Shown: positions 31,661 to 44,860, numbered from the stretch's first letter. The stretch: DNA of 64,000 bases from Isoetes taiwanensis (GCA_021234155.1 JAJEKV010000001.1:36376826-36440825), one strand, 5' to 3'. The notes: a model not told the origin generated them from the sequence alone. Made by a program: numbers and translations.

Positions 31661-32256
31661 TCCCCGCTTCTTCATGGGCAACCGAGAACGCAGTAGAGCC
31701 GGGCCTCGAACGGTGGGTGTGCCATCTTTACCTGTTTCGAGCATGGTGGTCCCGAGCTTCCCCAGAAACAAGAGTCCAAGTACCCCCTCAAAGCCTATCC
31801 CCCGGGGGCCTCAGGTGCATTCGGACGCACCTATGTGCATCTACGTTCCAAAGGCGCTTAGCCATCGGGTTTCTCTTGTGGTTCCAACAAGCCATGAGTT
31901 GTTGGGGGCTCATCGCTACTGGCCAGAAGTAAGCGTGAGCCGCGGTGTCGCCCATCTGGGCCACCTTCGAAATAAACAATGTGTCTATCGAGGGTCGCAT
32001 CTTTGCGGGGGCATGAATCCCCGCCTCTCGCAACAAGATCGATATGGAACTCGAGGGCTTGACCCCAAGTGCCCGCGTCAAAAATGCCTTCGGGCCTGCT
32101 CTAAGTCGTTCCAAGTCGCCAAAGACACCACCGGCCCCACACTCGACCCCATACGTAAGAACTGCCCACCAAGGTGCAGGGAACAAATGTGACCGGTGGC
32201 CCTGGGCCATACTGCCTCGTGACTATTGTTTTGCATTGCGCATACCGCCTTCCAAC

Positions 32257-33261
32257 TCAAGCGGTCACCCGAAGCTTAATGGATGCATCCCAATACATTG
32301 AAGACGGAAATTCCACCTCCAGGTACTTGTAGCTGGGTGTGACCTCTACCATCTGCCCCTGATAAGTGAGCGCCGGAGGTGCTGGATGACGTGAGGAGGA
32401 TATGAGGACCACCTTAGTCTTGGCCTGGTTGACACGCATATCTGTCGCCTGGCAGAATGTGTCCAGGGCATCTAGGTGTGCCTGCATGCCCTCTGGTGTA
32501 TGGGCCAAGAGGTCCACATCATCCGCATAGATGAGCTGCCGGATGACCTGGTGCAAGAGCTGTATACCGTCCCCCCCATTGGCAGCAAGCCAGGCTTCCA
32601 ACTGGTCAATGTAAAGTCCAAAGAGTGTGGGTAAGAGAGGACAACCTTGCCTAACTCCAATGCTACTGGCAAATGACTGTCCTTCCGGTTGCATGCGGCC
32701 TGTGCAGCTCTCGTACAGTCTGTACACTGCGTTCTGCAGATCCATAGGGAGCCCCAGATGGTGCAATCTCGCCCACAACTTTTCCCCGGTATCAGACGAA
32801 AGCTTTTTGCAAAGTCCACAAAAAAGAAGACAGTCCTCCCCACGGCGCCTCGCTGCCCCCTCGATCGGGGCCCCGAGTGTGAAGATGTGATCAATGGTCG
32901 AATGTCCGGTCCGGAAGCCCGCCTGGGTAACCGCCTCGACCTCCGCTCGCCCATCCGTTATTTCGCTGTTTCGAGAATGCCCGCACGCCTTGGCAAACAC
33001 CGAGCTGACCATGATGGTTCTCCCAGAATTGGTCGGGATGCGGTGGGTCCCCTCGCCTTTGTAGATCGGAACAACCCCGCCAGGGACCATGACCGGGAAA
33101 ACCCTCTTTGCGCCGCCTCGCTGAAAGCGGTGCAAAGAAGGGCGGCACCATGGGCTGCCCCGCCCACTTGAGCAACTCCGCTGCGCAGACCGCCCCACTG
33201 GGCGCCTTCCCATTAGCCAGCGCCGCAGCCCCTCTTCGACATCTTCTTCGCGGATCACCAC
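32257..33261 (-). pseudogene. LINE 1 reverse transcriptase domain
   Basis: An open frame of 334 codons with RT blocks in order: GGVVPIYKGEG (about 61-71), RTIMVSSVFAKA (81-92), GFRTGHSTIDHIFTL (115-129), GVRQGCPLLPTLFGLYID (202-219), the catalytic LIYADDVDLLA (243-253) and the thumb-side block YKYLEVEFPSS near the end. These are typical of non-LTR retrotransposons. The stretch between 136 and 160 (CGLCKKLSSDTG) departs from the usual DF-x-KAFD block, which holds a catalytic aspartate, so the enzyme is probably dead here or affected by sequence errors. Confidence 0.9.
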
Positions 33262-33551
33262 CGTGGGGCCATGTTGTGGGGGTACATCCGTCCGCGGTTC
33301 CCCGGGGGATCATAAAGCCGTTGTGTATCGCCCCATTGCACCGCCTGATGTTCCTCGTAGGTCGTGGCTGGCCTGCAGAGTACCCCCGCGCCGTAAAGTT
33401 TCGAAAGTGGGCGCCCAAAGAGGTCAACATTTCTCCTTGGTGCCTTGCCAGGTACCTTGCCTTTGTTTCCTTGAGGAAGGCACGTTTGTCCTGTCTGCAA
33501 GTGTACCCGTGGGAAGAGGGCCATTGTGGTAGGCCATTGCATATGAGCAGG

Positions 33552-34170
33552 TCAAAGATACCGCGCATCAAGAGCAATTGTTGCCGGTGTGTGACTGGAT
33601 CGGCTATCCGAAAGTGCCGCGGTGCAAGCCGCCTCTGCCGGGATGCAACCGCAAAGACGCCATCCGCTGAGGGGGCCTACCGCATGGCCTGTTCCATCCC
33701 TGTCCCGCGCATTGAAGTCTTCAAGGAGCATGACTCTGCCCATCCGCTTGTGCTGTTGTATGTCATCATATAGATCGACATACGGGTCCATCCTGTCTAC
33801 CTCCGGGTGGCTGTGATAGAAGGGACTCTCTGCATGGGGAAAGTAGCAAGCAGCTAGGAAGAGAGGATCTCCGCCACGGTGGTGCACTCGGATCTACAAG
33901 TAGCGGTTATGTCTGTCGGTCTTCTGGAGGGAAACCAAATGTGCCAAGGCTACCCTAAGAGTAGCAGCAACCCCGCCGTGCCCACGCCTCCCCGAACCAT
34001 TGAACACTCTAAAAAATGCCGGTACCGGCAGACGGGCAACTGCGGGTCTGGTGTTCCCATGTTCCATGAGGAAGATGAGGTCCATGTCTACAACCATCGA
34101 ATTGAGGCTATCGCCCTTTCGCCACACAGAAACCCCGACAGCCTGCATCACCACCCTGAAGCACAATTCT
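33552..34170 (-). pseudogene. LINE 1 endonuclease (EEP-type) region
   Basis: From 34,166 downwards: a block ending HGGVAATLRVALA, then ACYFPHAESPFYHS, then RVMLLEDFNARD (where the family has GDFNA). Order and spacing fit an apurinic-like endonuclease, which nicks the target in LINE retrotransposition. The parts are in two frames with a gap at about 33,890. Confidence 0.7.
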
Positions 34171-34204
34171 TATTGAGCGGCCTGAGATGCTTGTGTAGTG
34201 TGTG

Positions 34205-35298
34205 TCACTGGATGGACCAAGCAGGGAGAGAAGATCGAGTTGCGGGGCGCAGACTTCGTGACAAGCGTAGTTTTGAGGCAAAGCAGAGGCAAAGATTTGG
34301 TCGGAAGGGAGCGCACCGAAGTTGTAGGGACATATTGCGGAGGATCGTGAGCGGAGGTGCTAGGAGTATCATTTGGTCGAAAGGTGTGCAGTGCAAAAGA
34401 TTTGGTCGATCGCGGGCGCCCCCGACCTCTCGCTTAACTTCCTCCCCAGGCCTCTCCCGTTGCATCGAGTAAGATCCCAGCTCACATAGAAAGATGTGCC
34501 CTTCAAGAACTTGCCCCGCCCGCAAAGTATATGGCCTCGAACTCATGCATCCGCGAACCGCGGAACACCACCTTCTGGCCGTTTCGGGGCATTTGGACCC
34601 CCACCGGGCCTGGTGGGTGTAACTGAAGCAGTCCTGGACCAGGAAAACGCCATGCCCAAGTCCGGCGGAGGGCACCGCCCACTCGGCCCGTGGCGCACGC
34701 TGGCGTGATGATGGTGCTTGGCGGGGCCGCGGCCGTTTGCCCGGCTGTCAGTTGACTGTGACCCCGATTGACGTCTTGCAGGTTGTTGGAGCTCGATTGA
34801 ACCCAAGTCTGGAGCTCAGCTCTTGCAAGGCTTGGTCCTGTCTTGCCATCTCCCGCGTGCAGTGCCGCCATTGTTCCCAAGGCCGCACGGAGGCCCTTGC
34901 CTTGCTGGGCAACGGCTGATCGGAGCTGCTGCATTTCCGTCCGTGCCAAATCCTTCTCCCGGCTTCGATCTTTGTTTGCCGTTCACCTCAAGGTGGCCTG
35001 CAACCTCCGGTCTTGCAGCGGTAGCCTCCTCAACTTCCAACCGGAGTGTGGCTGGCAGGCGCCGTGCCATGGCATTGGCCTCATCAACCTCGGCGTAGCA
35101 GAGATGTGATTGCAAGTGTCTCGCGCCGCCGCCTCGGGTCCCCCGCCTCACACGGCCGGGGGTATCCATGCGAGCCCGTGATGTTCATGCGAAAGCACCT
35201 GGCCGGTCTTGCCGTCTCTTAGAGTGCACCAAGCCGGATGTCGTCGGCCCGACCGGTGAGCTTGGGTCTCCAACTCGATTGATGTTGTTTCGCTATCA
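34205..35298 (-). pseudogene. LINE 1 ORF1-like region
   Basis: Overlapping minus-strand frames (34,503-34,949; 34,816-35,169) are rich in alanine, glutamine, glutamate and arginine (for example MARTEMQQLRSAVAQQGKGL and EEATAARPEVAGHLEVNGK), as expected of a coiled-coil ORF1 protein. The frame reaches the LTR insertion as IAKQHQSSWRPKLTGRADD and continues at 48,636 with LETEMESATSHVLRKQLV. Confidence 0.5.
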
Positions 35299-35303
35299 CC
35301 AAC
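35299..35303 (+). other. Target-site duplication, left copy (CCAAC)
   Basis: CCAAC directly before the 5' LTR equals CCAAC at 48,631-48,635 after the 3' LTR. Five bases is the normal size for LTR retrotransposons. Confidence 0.8.
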
Positions 35304-36931
35304 CGTGGACGTTCCACGTATTTTATACGGGGTCTACTATACGGGGACACGCATAAATACAAAAGCACGCCACTCCCTCTGCTGTGCACGCTTACCATGG
35401 GGGTATGGGAACTTAATTGCAACTAGGGGGGTTACCTTAAAAAGGATTAAATTAGCTATGCTAATTTAACACATTAATAATAATAACCTATAACCTAGGA
35501 AATTAGGCTAATTACCATTTGGGAAGGCGCCACCTGCCCCAATCGATTGGGTAGCATGGGGATTGCCAAGTTTGGATGCCAACTTGACCCCTATCCCTGG
35601 GATTGACTCCTGAAGATCGACCAAGGAAGGCCAGGAGCTGGGCGCCATCGACACACTGCGTAAGATCACCATAACAAGCCGCCCCTCGTGGAAGTAACAA
35701 ATGAATTCTCAACTCCCTTAAGATGGAGGCCCCATGGAAGGAAGAGTCCTGTAATTCAGTGTAGGTGGCTATGTGAATTCTAGTTAACACTTGGTTGTGT
35801 CCGTCTCTCTCTGTTCTCTTTGTGAATCAATCATAGAAACTAACCCTTGATTGTACAAACAAGTTCTCTTTATATTCAATTCTGGTTCTTACTCTGAAAG
35901 GATGGATTGTTAGTTCTTTGTTTAATCTGACTCTGAAACGGGGGGATTACGGGGGGTAGAGGCCTCTGAACCGTGTATTGTAGTATGCTCCTAGATAGCG
36001 CTGCATGCAACCCCATTAAATGCCTCAGGCACAAGAACCCACGGGTCCTAGATGCTATGGTCCGCTTAGCACCGCACAAGGAACACAGTGGTGACATGAG
36101 GGGTGGGGTCTTGCATGAGCATACAAGGCTCCTGAGACTCCTACAGTGGGCTAGGCCTAATAGCCGGTCACGTTGAGGGCCGGGTATGGGTCTGACACTC
36201 CCTGGGTGTAGAGGTGTGATCCGTATGGAGCACCATGCACTTTGAGTAGATTTAGGGTGAGTAAGTCCTGCACGGGATGGGGGTCGCTGATGCGGCACGT
36301 ATTCTCTAGCTCACCCATGGAACCACTGTGATTCTGGAAGGGGACGCCTCCCCGACCTGCCTCATCGGACCAGGCGTCATGAACCTGGAGTAGGCTCAGA
36401 GGGTGATGCCCTGAGTTTGCGTCTCCGGAAGGCTATAGCAAAGCCATAGCATGAATCGACCCATCTGCAAAGTGTGCACAGGAGGGGCGGATGGAGTGGT
36501 CAACCCCAGCTAATGTTCTATGCCGCCTAACGCCATGCCAAGACTCCTCGGTCTGCTGATCCCTTGAGGCCCAGCCGTCAGTCGATCCTCACGGGAGTCT
36601 GAGCCGGGGTAGAACCTGGGTTCTGGGTGTTTTCGTAGGATTAGATGCATATTCTACGCCGTTGGTATATTAGATGGATGCGCCACCCTTCGTGGTGGTT
36701 ATTTATGTATATTCATGTGGTGCTAACCCTTGTATTCATGCCGCCTGACGTAGGAGTCCCAATGAAGGCGTGGGCGAATGACCCCTTCGTGGTCCTTCTT
36801 TAGGGCCTCATTTCATAGATGGCCCGGAATAGACGCGGAGGGCCCCGCCATGGTGAGATGGTTGCCATGGGAGGGGAAAAGTCCCCGCATGTATACGCCC
36901 CAGGGTCGTATATATTTCGGGAGCGTCCACA
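35304..36931 (+). repeat. 5' LTR
   Basis: 1628 bases; pairs with the 3' LTR over its whole length. Its start reads CGTGGACGTTCC where the 3' LTR has TGTGACGTTCC; its end is GAGCGTCCACA against GAGCGTCACA. The terminal inverted repeat TGTGACG/CGTCACA is intact only in the 3' copy. Confidence 0.9.
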
Positions 36932-36933
36932 GC

Positions 36934-36946
36934 TGGTATCAGAGCC
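36934..36946 (+). other. Primer-binding site (initiator tRNA-Met type)
   Basis: TGGTATCAGAGCC, two bases after the 5' LTR, identical to the site in the minus-strand gypsy element. Confidence 0.95.
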
Positions 36947-37613
36947 GTGATTTGGTTTGCTCGAAATCATAGCACCGCCAAACACTAACTCGAAAGTACC
37001 CGGTAGTTAGGAGGAGGCCGAGTCAATGTGTCGTTAGTTCTCTTTGTTGTTTGGCTTGGTGTTAGGTTAAGTTAAGAAATTGTAGCTTTGAAGTGGAGGG
37101 GCCAAGATTGGAGGCCTAACGGGTGTCGGTGGGTAGCTCAAATGACGAAGGAGATGGTTTCCTTGGATCGGGCGCATTTGAATTACCCTAGAACAGTCAA
37201 CTCTGTGCGAAAAATGGTCAAGGGCAGGCCCAAAACGAATTCGGCGCCGCTTTGCCTTTTGTAAACATAGATCAAGTTCGGTTACCGAATGTCGTTGGCG
37301 CCGGCAGGCCGAATTCGAAGTCAACGCTGGCCCGCCAGTCAACTTCGGGGCCGCTTGCATTTCGACGACACCCGGTCGGAGCGTAAGCCCAGATAATGCC
37401 ATCGGTACCGACCGTATGTGGCGCTGCGTATTTTCGCCAGATAATTTTTTAATAATAAAATTTTGAAGTTAATAAGAAAAATTTTGAAATTTTAAAAGTT
37501 AATTGGCCGTTTAACAAACCATTTCTGTCATTTGCTTTTGCTTCCGTGCCTCCAACCGCCGGGGAGCCGCCCTCCCGCCATCGCCACCGTGACCGGGACC
37601 TTGATCCCCGCCC

Positions 37614-37871
37614 TTGTGCTTTGTGCATCTTAGCCCCCTTTGTTATCCCCTTTCGCCCACAAGACTACCCGCTATGGCTATTACCAAGAGCGCCCGGATC
37701 CGATCCACCATGAGCATCGTGGAGATCTACGCCATGATTGCTAAGCACATGGCTAATGACCTAGCCCTCATCGACATCTTGTTGGATGAGCTGGTCAATA
37801 GGTTTGAGAACAACGATAGGATTCCATATCCCCGTCTATCACTTCTCGAGCCATTCCTCATCAAAATTTGA
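37614..37871 (+). pseudogene. Possible start of gag or an extra leader ORF
   Basis: An 85-codon open stretch (for example IYAMIAKHMANDLALIDILL) downstream of the leader, followed by stops. It could be the beginning of gag, which is otherwise recognisable only from about 42,200. From 37,872 to 42,190 I see short open pieces without a known domain. Confidence 0.3.
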
Positions 37872-40564
37872 ACCTACGCCAAGCTCCCATATACCCTTGT
37901 TGAGCAACTCGATATGGTGATGATGCTCATCAAATTTTATCCTCCCGAGCGTGAAGGCCATACGGAGGAGGAAGATGTCGGGACGAGGCCCACCGTATTA
38001 GGGTTTTGCCGTGGAGGAGGCACGAACGGAGATTGAGCTGGCCGACACACGGCAGCCCTAGGGGTAGGGAGTACCACCGAGGGGACGGCTTTGCCGGGCC
38101 ATTGATTAAGGAGAGTTATTGAGGTTCCCCATACCACCGGCATGAGGGTTCCAACAGCCTTTGTCCGGGGAGAAATCCCCCGACATTAGCATAGACTATC
38201 CGACAACTATTCGTGATAGATATGGGTCCATGCCACAACGGTACCATCACACTGAACTTAATCGCCGCGTCGCAGCCCAGCTTTTGCTCAGATCCAAGAA
38301 GACCTAAGGAGAGCTCGGGGAAGAGCGAGAAGTTGGAGCAAGATGAGCTGGACCGACAAGATCACGGACCAACAGGAGGAGGTGCATCCGGGAGTGGCTC
38401 AACCCAAAACCGACGAGATTAACCGCTAAGCTCCGGGGAGGAAGGGAGTTGCTCCATAAGGCCGGCAGTCAATACAAGGATAAGTTAAGGACCGGCCGAG
38501 GGCTTTTGGGAAGAAGACCAGCTCGACCGAGGAGGCGCCAGAGAGAGTGGATAACTCCCCACGGTTCTTTGCCGGGCTAAGACGGTGCCAACATCGTCGG
38601 GGAACCGGGCCACAGCCGGAAGCCTCATCGGTTCCGGACCGCATCGCGGGCATCATGGGAGATCCAAGAAATTTCAGAAGTCCACGGACCTTCCGGATCG
38701 AGGAAGCTTTTTTTCAGAGGTCGGTACGGAGATCGCCACGCCAATTTAAGACCGATCTCCGTTTCCGCACCTTTGCAATTTTGGCGCCCAAGAGGTCGGC
38801 TGAAGCCTACTTGGTAGCACTTTTGGTGATGCCAACCTTTGCGCTATCCACGCCAAAGAGGGTCACCATAATGCCTAAGGATTTAGCCCTCGCCTCGTAG
38901 GATACTGGGGAGCAACCTTAGCCTACTTTAGGGGATCCGCATTTGTACATATTTTTTGTGATAATTAATAACGAGGCTTTTATTTTGAATTAAAAGTTTA
39001 ATGTTTTTATGTTAAATTTAAAATAAAATGCCGACGTCGTACTTTAAAAAAAAAAGGGTTTAAAAGGGGACCTGTGAAGGTTATTTTAAACGCTTCTTTT
39101 CCTCTCCTCCCTTCTAGCCATATCTGCCCGTAACCTTTGCCGCCTCGGGTACCTTGATGGAGAGAAATGGGATCCACAGGGTTCCCTTCGACCTGCTGCA
39201 GCCTTTGCTATGCCAACGCGATAGATCTCCTTGCCAATATACGCAAGCATCCAGGACGCCGGATTCCTTGATTTTTACATGGAGGAAATGCTTCCTCTGC
39301 GGTATTCCTCCGGGGATCCTCCCACTTGTATTTGGAGGAGGAGATAGTTTGGCGATGCTAGGCGGGGACACACATGCTTATGACGCCTTGAAGGGGAAAC
39401 TCTGATGGGGTAAACACCTACCGCTGGTCCAAAGATCGGGGGCAGCAAGATCTGGGAAGCTACTTTCGCTCTAGCCATCCTCATGGACCAATACGCTGAG
39501 CATGAAATCTTGCCGGGCAGAGAAGGGCAGGCTACCGTATCCTCCGAGGAGGGGATGACGAGCATATAGGAATGGGCTTACTTTGCCCGCTGGAAAGAGC
39601 TAGCGTGAGAGGAGCTACCACCGCCGTGACCAATCTATAGGCTTGTCGGGGTTAGACGGCCTTCCGTTTATTTATCACCGAGGCGTGAATACCTTCTCTT
39701 GGATGATATTATCCGGACGTATCAACGTGGTGGCGGATTTTTCACGCAAGCGCAAAAGACCATGTACTTTATGAGCTTCGGCGGAGTATTGTATGGATGA
39801 TTTCATCGACTTCACTTCTACCGAAGCTTCCTCGGGAGGTGCACCCCGGGCTTGGGCCCGTGGGGAGACCCTAGAGCGGCGGAGACTCTATTATTACGTC
39901 TTCGCGCGACTTTGTGATGCGTGAACCAGCCCGCCTCCCGCACTGGATGCCTTCCGCGGCTATGGGACCTCACGCCCCAAACATTAATATGGTTGAGGTT
40001 CCCTCCGACTCGGATGATGAGGGTGAAGATTTATACCATAACCCCGCAAGACAAGAAGGAGGAGCAATGAGCTCAAGGAGGAAGAAGTCCCCATGGACTT
40101 GGATAAGGAAGTGGCAAAGAATCGAGACTTCAAGAAGGGAAAGTGCCGGGTAACCACCTTACCCGTTTCTTTTTTGTCGGCCTTCCGACATGGACAAGTC
40201 CTCTTCGTATTCGAGATCTAGGGCCGTGAGGCTGAAGCTTCATGGTGGGCCCTCCGTGCACTCTCTACACCGGCCGGCCACAAGAAGCTTCCCTATCGTG
40301 ACGCTTTCGTGCATGTACTGCATTTGACGGGATCTTGCCCCCGACGGCCTTGGGTCGACATTGCGCCTTTGGATGGGCATGAAGCTCCCTCCTCACGGCA
40401 GCCCCATTGGTCGTTGCCTATCCACCGAGGTTGCACCGCGGCGAGGCTGCCACAAGAGACCCCAGGGGTTACTCGGCCATGCGACAATCAATCCCCTCCA
40501 CCACCTCCTAGGGCTAAGGATCAAGAGGCAGGGCCTAGTTCCTAGTATAATTTTGCCATGAAAA

Positions 40565-40567
<3 letters not shown>

Positions 40568-40656
<89 letters not shown>
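40568..40656. repeat. (AT)n microsatellite in the LTR element
   Basis: About 90 bases of pure AT dinucleotides. Shorter ATATATAT tracts follow at about 40,675-40,710. Confidence 0.97.
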
Positions 40657-40659
<3 letters not shown>

Positions 40660-42194
40660 TTGCTAGTTTTTCTTATATATATATCTATGTGTGTTTTCTT
40701 ATATATATATCGGGATTTTCGATTGGCAATTGAATGGACCATATTGACAAATGGTGTACCTTATTTACTTATTAAATACAAAGTTCTCTTGAGGAGTATT
40801 ATTGAATTGTGTGTGTTTTTTTTTTATATGACATCCTCTTCAAAAGTATTAAAACTTTAGAATATAATGGAATTACAAAATGTTCTCTATTTATTCCAAC
40901 TATATTGCAGAGGGAAACCATTTGGGAATATGAGGAGAGAATCACCGATATGGTTAGGAGGGGACGATCTAGGGCCTTGAGACTGGGACTATGGCCGAGA
41001 TATGGTGAATATCCAGTGGGAGGAAGGCTATGAAACCGAACCACCGCCACGGGGAACTCTACGACCACGACAAAGGGCTGGAGATAGTTAACATCCTCGG
41101 GGATCGAGCCGAGGATCCGAAGATGACCCCGTGGTCGTACACGGGACTACTTTGGAATATGACGCCAGCCACGAAGCCTTCGAGGACGCCAACGACCATC
41201 TTTGGCAACTCTTTTTATGCGCGAAGGCTCTTTAACCTTCGGGATTATCAGCCCAACATGGGAGTACCAAGCAATCATTGTCCAAGCCTGGGCACGCTAT
41301 AAACTTCGTCCGAAGCCGCATGCGGAGGACCCGCTTCACGCGATCCTCACCCCTTCGCCAACCCCTAGGCTTGGTCTCTTCCGTTATGTTTTTCGTTGTT
41401 GTGGTTACTGGCGTGTGCAAGTAGAACTTTAAAAGTTCCCATTGTATCATACCTACTTTTATCTCAATCCATGTATCAATCAACCCGTTGTTGTACTCAA
41501 CTTGAATGAAATACAAATATTGTTTTCTGTTTGTATATACTTTTGTCTCGATTAACTTAAAAGGGATTGTACATTAATGTAAATCGCTTATATTTTCATA
41601 AATGATTCCTATAGGCGGTAATGCGTGAATGGCGCTTTTGGCAAACACCCTCCAACACCGGTAGGGCTCACTCCCGAGCGGGAATTGATGTTAATGAAAA
41701 GGCAACTTCGGTGAGTTACGGGCTTATATCTTGCATACCAATCTTGCCACATACTCGGGAGGGGCGGACCGGAATTACCTCCACGACCATTGAGTCCACA
41801 CTGCTTGACCATCTCCTCCCGAGCTAATACAATAGGTATAAAGGAGGACTCATACTAAAAGCGTCATCGAAGTTCCTCTAAGGATAGCTGCTTCCTCACA
41901 TTCAACCACCGGGTTCTTAGGATCCTCGCTATCGACAATGACCATTCAAGGCGTAAGGATAAGGAGATACCGAAAAACCGTTGATACTGACCATCACTAG
42001 TATATGGAAAACAGGAAGTTGGCTCGGTTTGATGGGAAATCCAGAGGAGGCTTGAATCACGGAATCTTGGTTGGACGAAATGAAGGAATTCGGGAAGTCC
42101 TACGGAATGACAGCAGAAAGATACAGGGAAGGTAGCCACCACGAACCTTCCCCTGAGCTGCCTGCGTATTTGGTGGAAGGGTTACGCCCGAGCT

Positions 42195-42800
42195 AAGCAC
42201 GGGCGGAGGAGCGATGCAAGTTCAAGAAGTTCGCTAAGGCTTTTAAATCGCATTACGTGCCCGCGATGCGCACAAATGCAACAATGATTCAGACCTTCTA
42301 CAGGGTTGGAACGAAGGGCATGTCGTCTGCAGGCCTACACCGAAGCAATTCATGCGTTTGAGGTTGTATGTACCGGGGAATGAATGAGAAAAGAGCAGAG
42401 AGGGCTACATTGAAGGGTTGGCCCCATCCATTAAACGTATGGTCAAGGCAATAGACCCAAAATCGAGAGCTTGGCGGAAGCTAAGGCATTAAGCCTTGAG
42501 GAAGACACGTAAAGAACCGGTATGCGACCGCTCCTTACCACGACCACGGCCGTCCACACCTTACAAACCCCGTTAAGCCAATCAGGGGCCCTCTCAACAC
42601 AATTCTTATGGCCGCCGAGGAGAAGAAAGTCGCCTTTAGCACGCCGGGATAAGCGAGAACAATGCTGGTAAGGAAGTTCGGGGCCTCTTACAGTCCATTC
42701 CTAAAGAGGCGGAGAACAGCTCCGCCCGGGATAAGGCATGCTACCGGTGCATGAGGCTGGACACTTCATGCGAGAATTGTCCAGACGCGTCCGCAGAGGC
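42195..42800 (+). pseudogene. gag capsid remnant and zinc knuckle
   Basis: FKKFAKAFKSHYVPA (about 42,217) fits the gag block W..F...F...Y-P; EGYIEGLAPSIKRMVKA follows. At 42,737-42,785 CYRC is followed, one base out of frame, by HEAGHF, the pattern of a CCHC knuckle interrupted by an indel. Several frame changes. Confidence 0.7.
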
Positions 42801-42978
42801 GCTTTCGGTGGCCATGGCCGACTGGATTGGGAAGATTTGGAGTCCAATCTTCTTTGCGGAGGACGAGGCTCCCGAGTACATTCATGGTGTGTCTCATATT
42901 CTTGCCGCTATAGAAGCAACCTTATTTGAAAGTCGATATACATTATTTCTACAATAGGCCAAGTAGACGATAAGCCCT

Positions 42979-43416
42979 TCATAATTTTGATGGACGGGTG
43001 ATGCATAATTTTGCTTCTCCTAGAATGGCCCGAATGCTGCCTGGAAATGTTGAGATCCAGGCCTAAACCCGGTCACATTAGCTAGCGGTAAAATCGAGAC
43101 ACACTCATGGCGTAGTATTAACCTTAAAATGCACGGTTGCCGGTGCACCGGTTGCCTTGGGTGCGAATTAATGGACATTGGCAAATATGATCTTATTGTG
43201 GGAATGGAGTTTTTAGCGTCTCGCGGGGCCCACATAGGCGTGAGAAGCGGGGAGGTCACCTTCAACGCGCTAATGGAGCGTGTGACGATAAAAGGTGATT
43301 CATTACACTCCACCATGCGATCAATGTCAATGAAGCGGCTAGGAAAAGCTATCTGTGAGAATGAACTCCTTTGCCTCATTAAACTTGCTTCCATTGAATC
43401 GGACTCAAAGCAATGA
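42979..43416 (+). pseudogene. Aspartic protease domain
   Basis: The active-site block appears as ILMDG plus a broken continuation near 42,979-43,017. The second half is intact from 43,129: MDIGKYDLIVGMEFL followed by RSGEVTF, the usual D-x-I-L-G-M-D-W-L type block of retroviral-like proteases. Confidence 0.8.
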
Positions 43417-43569
43417 CAAGTGTCGGCCTTACCATCGGACATTGCTAACCTTCTTGAGAATTTAACGATCTTTTTCCGGATGAGATCCACAAGCTTCCTC
43501 CTTTGGGAGGGTGGAATGTGAGATAACTCTTGAACAGGTACTAAGCCTACAAGCAAAGCCCCAGATCGA

Positions 43570-44200
43570 ATGAGTCCTCGGGAGTTAGCGAGCTTAAGGC
43601 GACTACAAGAGTTCTTGAATTTGGGGTTTATTGGCCCAAAGTGTCTCACCATTTGGCGCTCCTATTCTTTTGTCAAGAAGAAAGATGGCTCCTTAAGGAT
43701 GTGTATTGATTATAGGCAACTCAATAAGCATACCATCAAGAATCGCTATGCTTTGCCTAGGGCGAGATGATCTTATGGACCCGGTTACAAGGAGCAAAAT
43801 ATTTCTCAAAGATTGATTTGCGCTCAGGGTACCATCGGATAAGGATTAAGGAAGAGGACATCCATAAGTCCGCTTTTAGGTGCATACGGATATGGGCATT
43901 ATGAATTCAACTGTCATGCCTTTTGGATTGACCAGCGCCCCGCAGCGTTTATGCGGTTGATGAATGACATCTTCCGCCAATACTTGGATGACTTTGTTGT
44001 CATTTTTCTTTGATGACATTCTCATCTATAGTAAAACCTTGCAGCAACATGAACAACATCTTGATTAGCTTTGCAAAAGCTAAGGCGCCATCGACTCTTT
44101 GCCAAGTTCTCTAAATGCAAGTTAAGCCACTCAGAGGGTAGACTATTTGGGGCATATTATTTCAGCAGAAGGAATTTACTCTGAGACCAGCTAAGATAGA
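43570..44200 (+). pseudogene. Reverse transcriptase domain
   Basis: [20 protein letters not shown] (from 43,670), a frame break at GGACCCGG (43,777), [20 protein letters not shown] and [11 protein letters not shown] (about 44,000-44,035). Order and sequence are typical of Ty3/gypsy; at least three frame breaks. Confidence 0.9.
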
Positions 44201-44349
44201 AGCGAAAAAGGATTGGCCCATTCCAGCTAATGTTTTGAGTCAGGAGTTTCTTGGGACTCGCGGGGATATTATCGGAAATTTGTTAAGGATTTTGCAACAA
44301 TTGCGCACCTCTTACTAATCTCACAAGGCATGAGAAAGTAAAGGATTGG

Positions 44350-44860
44350 ATGGAACATTGGAAAACAAAAGTCCAAGTCGGCTTTCAGAAGCTCAAGGAT
44401 GCCTTAACATCTGCACCGGTCCTTACCTTGCCTGATCCTGAAAAGGATAAATCGGTAGCCACCGATGCTAGTAAGATAGCTCTTGGTGGAGTTCTAATGC
44501 GAGGAGGGGAGAGTTGTTGCTTACGATTCAAAGAAGATGAAGCGATCTTGAGAGCGGCGATATCCTACCCATGACCGAGGAATTCTTTGGCGGTTGTTCG
44601 TGCTCTCCGTATTTGGAGACACTACCTTCTTGGTAGAAGATTTCATTTGGATCACGGATCATCGAGTCTCCGCTATTTATCCACCCAGTAAATCTGAATC
44701 TCGCCCGTATGAGATGGATGGAATTCCTCGAGGAATATGACTTCGAGATTGTATATAAACCAGGGAAGCACAATGTGGTTGCGGATGCTTTGTCACGTCA
44801 TCCCTTCATAACCCGCACCCATTGTAATGCCATTTCCACACTCACCAGCGAGTTTGGGAA
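44350..44860 (+). pseudogene. RNase H domain
   Basis: FQKLKDALTSAPVLTLPDPE, then ATDASKIALGGVLMR (carrying the first catalytic aspartate), a broken middle, and EFLEEYDFEIVYKPGKHNVV-ADALSRHP at 44,724-44,815, the closing block of gypsy RNase H. Confidence 0.9.

Larger units (their letters stand above)
29512..35298 (-). mobile_element. LINE 1 (minus), interrupted; 5' part continues beyond the LTR element
   Basis: The 3' end (29,512-29,551) is the reverse complement of the 3' end of LINE 2 (about 51,918-51,957), with only a few mismatches. Moving up the minus strand: 3' UTR, an insertion (about 29,834-31,514), a C-terminal EDESHAF...C segment (31,515-31,650), RT (32,257-33,261), endonuclease (about 33,552-34,170) and an ORF1-like coiled region (34,205-35,298). 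The 5' end continues at 48,636-48,705, because the 13.3-kb LTR element inserted here. Many frame breaks make it inactive. Confidence 0.8.

Noticed and set aside
32627-33773. Long plus-strand ORFs over LINE 1
   Set aside because: Antisense shadows of the RT and endonuclease regions, which carry the recognisable motifs.
40542-40860. ORFs made of repeated Ile-Tyr across the AT tract
   Set aside because: They are translations of the (AT)n microsatellite.
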